From assembly GCA_964623315.1 (NCBI GenBank), contig CAZUSU010000003.1, positions 1 to 6,065 of the forward strand: a stretch of 6,065 nt of DNA, in the 5' to 3' direction. The stretch's first letter is position 1, and each line of letters begins with the position of its first letter. Positions 5,687-6,065 of the stretch are shown one piece after another. Under the pieces are notes generated by a model, which saw only the letters and a list, made by a program, of their open reading frames with translations, was not told the origin of the DNA and searched no databases. Both the position numbers and the translations under genes were made by a program. This DNA is from CAZUSU01 sp964623315 (GTDB lineage: Bacteria > Patescibacteriota > Patescibacteriia > Magasanikbacterales > 2-02-FULL-50-9b).

Positions 5687-6065
5687 GGTTGCCACAGTAC
5701 TTGTCAAGTCTGCGCTCTTGAGAAACAGAAGCGCCTGTTTTTTTGTTTTAATTTTTTTAGCCAGTTGCGCCTCGCGCACCGCCGCCAGCAACGCGCCGAT
5801 TTTTGGACCGGCCAGTATTTTTAGCGTCTGCATAATTTCCGTGCCATTGATGAGTGGTGGTGGCAGGATTTGGCGGCCGCCTCGCGTTTTGAGCAGGCGG
5901 CGAATGCGCGCTAACACATCGTCCAGATGACGTTTATTGTCTTTTGGGTTTGACGGAATTGTTGCCGAACCATCAGCAAACAGTAGGGTGAGCAATTCGC
6001 GTCCGCGCCCTACGTCGCGCAAAAAATATTTTTCAATTGTGGTTTCCTTCATGTCTGCAACGTCG
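5684..6065 (-). CDS. cca: CCA tRNA nucleotidyltransferase (HD / poly-A polymerase family), C-terminal part
   Basis: CCA-adding enzymes build or repair the 3' CCA end of tRNAs. Only the C-terminal region is in the window; the frame stays open to the right edge (DVAD precedes the Met at 6052), so that Met is probably internal and the nucleotidyltransferase head lies outside. Counting from this Met, KYFLRDVG (8-15) and LLTLLFADGSAT (20-31) match the segment after the HD-type domain, where family members read R-F-L-R-D-V-G and L-L-x-L-A-D. LPPPLINGTEIMQTLKILAGPKIGALLAAV (63-92) matches the family's L-P-I-N-G-x-D-L-M and G-P-x-I-G-x-x-L region. This is followed by a lysine-rich segment and ALLFLKS (107-113). 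The gene ends in TAA inside the palindrome at 5672-5686. A related poly-A polymerase-type enzyme is possible, but CCA addition is the more likely role in a bacterium. Symbol given on family grounds, since the catalytic part is not visible. Confidence 0.78.
   Translation of the reverse strand, partial: DVADMKETTIEKYFLRDVGRGRELLTLLFADGSATIPSNPKDNKRHLDDVLARIRRLLKTRGGRQILPPPLINGTEIMQTLKILAGPKIGALLAAVREAQLAKKIKTKKQALLFLKSADLTSTVAT
5699..5709. repeat. Short palindrome ACTTG-T-CAAGT inside the last codons of cca
   Basis: Five-base arms are exact reverse complements around a single central base. Its centre (5704) is 25 bp from the centre of the palindrome at 5672-5686. It is coding (near the LTSTVAT end of the protein) and may be chance. 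Confidence 0.35.

Noticed and set aside
5702..5707. TTGACA on the minus strand as the -35 for the membrane-protein gene
   Set aside because: The only good -10 (TATACT) is 28 nt away, and at 16-18 nt spacing there is no -10-like hexamer.

Overview
This window reads as a compact, housekeeping-rich stretch of bacterial chromosome. Genes are tightly packed: one 4-nt ATGA overlap, one 8-nt gap, and one 10-bp convergent junction. None of the visible starts has a well-placed Shine-Dalgarno site. UvrA and L19 look clearly bacterial, while the RluA/RluD-type enzyme lacks an S4 domain. TGA appears as a normal stop (uvrA, gmk, first gene), so the code is not one that reassigns TGA. Together this suggests, by inference only, a small-genome bacterium such as a member of the Patescibacteria/CPR. 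No marker in the window fixes the taxonomy.

Layout, left to right. (1) Nt 1-694, plus strand: the 3' part of an unrecognised cysteine-rich protein, probably exported. (2) Nt 681-815: a long imperfect inverted repeat (arms of 44 and 49 nt, loop of 42 nt) that overlaps the end of that gene. It also carries the -35 element of a plausible promoter for the next gene. (3) Nt 854-5000, plus strand: uvrA (complete), a short RluA/RluD-family 23S rRNA pseudouridine synthase, and gmk, arranged like an operon. (4) Nt 5035-5355, plus strand: rplS (ribosomal protein L19). It has its own near-consensus promoter, whose -35 overlaps the gmk stop codon and whose predicted start site falls at or within a few bases of the ATG, so a leaderless or near-leaderless mRNA is predicted. 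(5) Nt 5366-5644, minus strand: a small protein with two membrane segments, convergent with rplS. (6) Nt 5684-6065, minus strand: the C-terminal part of a CCA tRNA nucleotidyltransferase (HD/poly-A polymerase family), running off the right edge.

Functionally the plus-strand cluster combines DNA repair (UvrA), rRNA modification, GMP phosphorylation and a ribosomal protein. The minus strand carries tRNA 3'-end maturation and a small membrane protein. I see no CRISPR, phage, toxin-antitoxin, tRNA or rRNA gene, and no transposase. I do not see a new multi-gene system. The signals most worth a second look are the 135-bp inverted repeat, the predicted leaderless rplS transcript, the two small palindromes between cca and the membrane-protein gene, and the unrecognised cysteine-rich protein.
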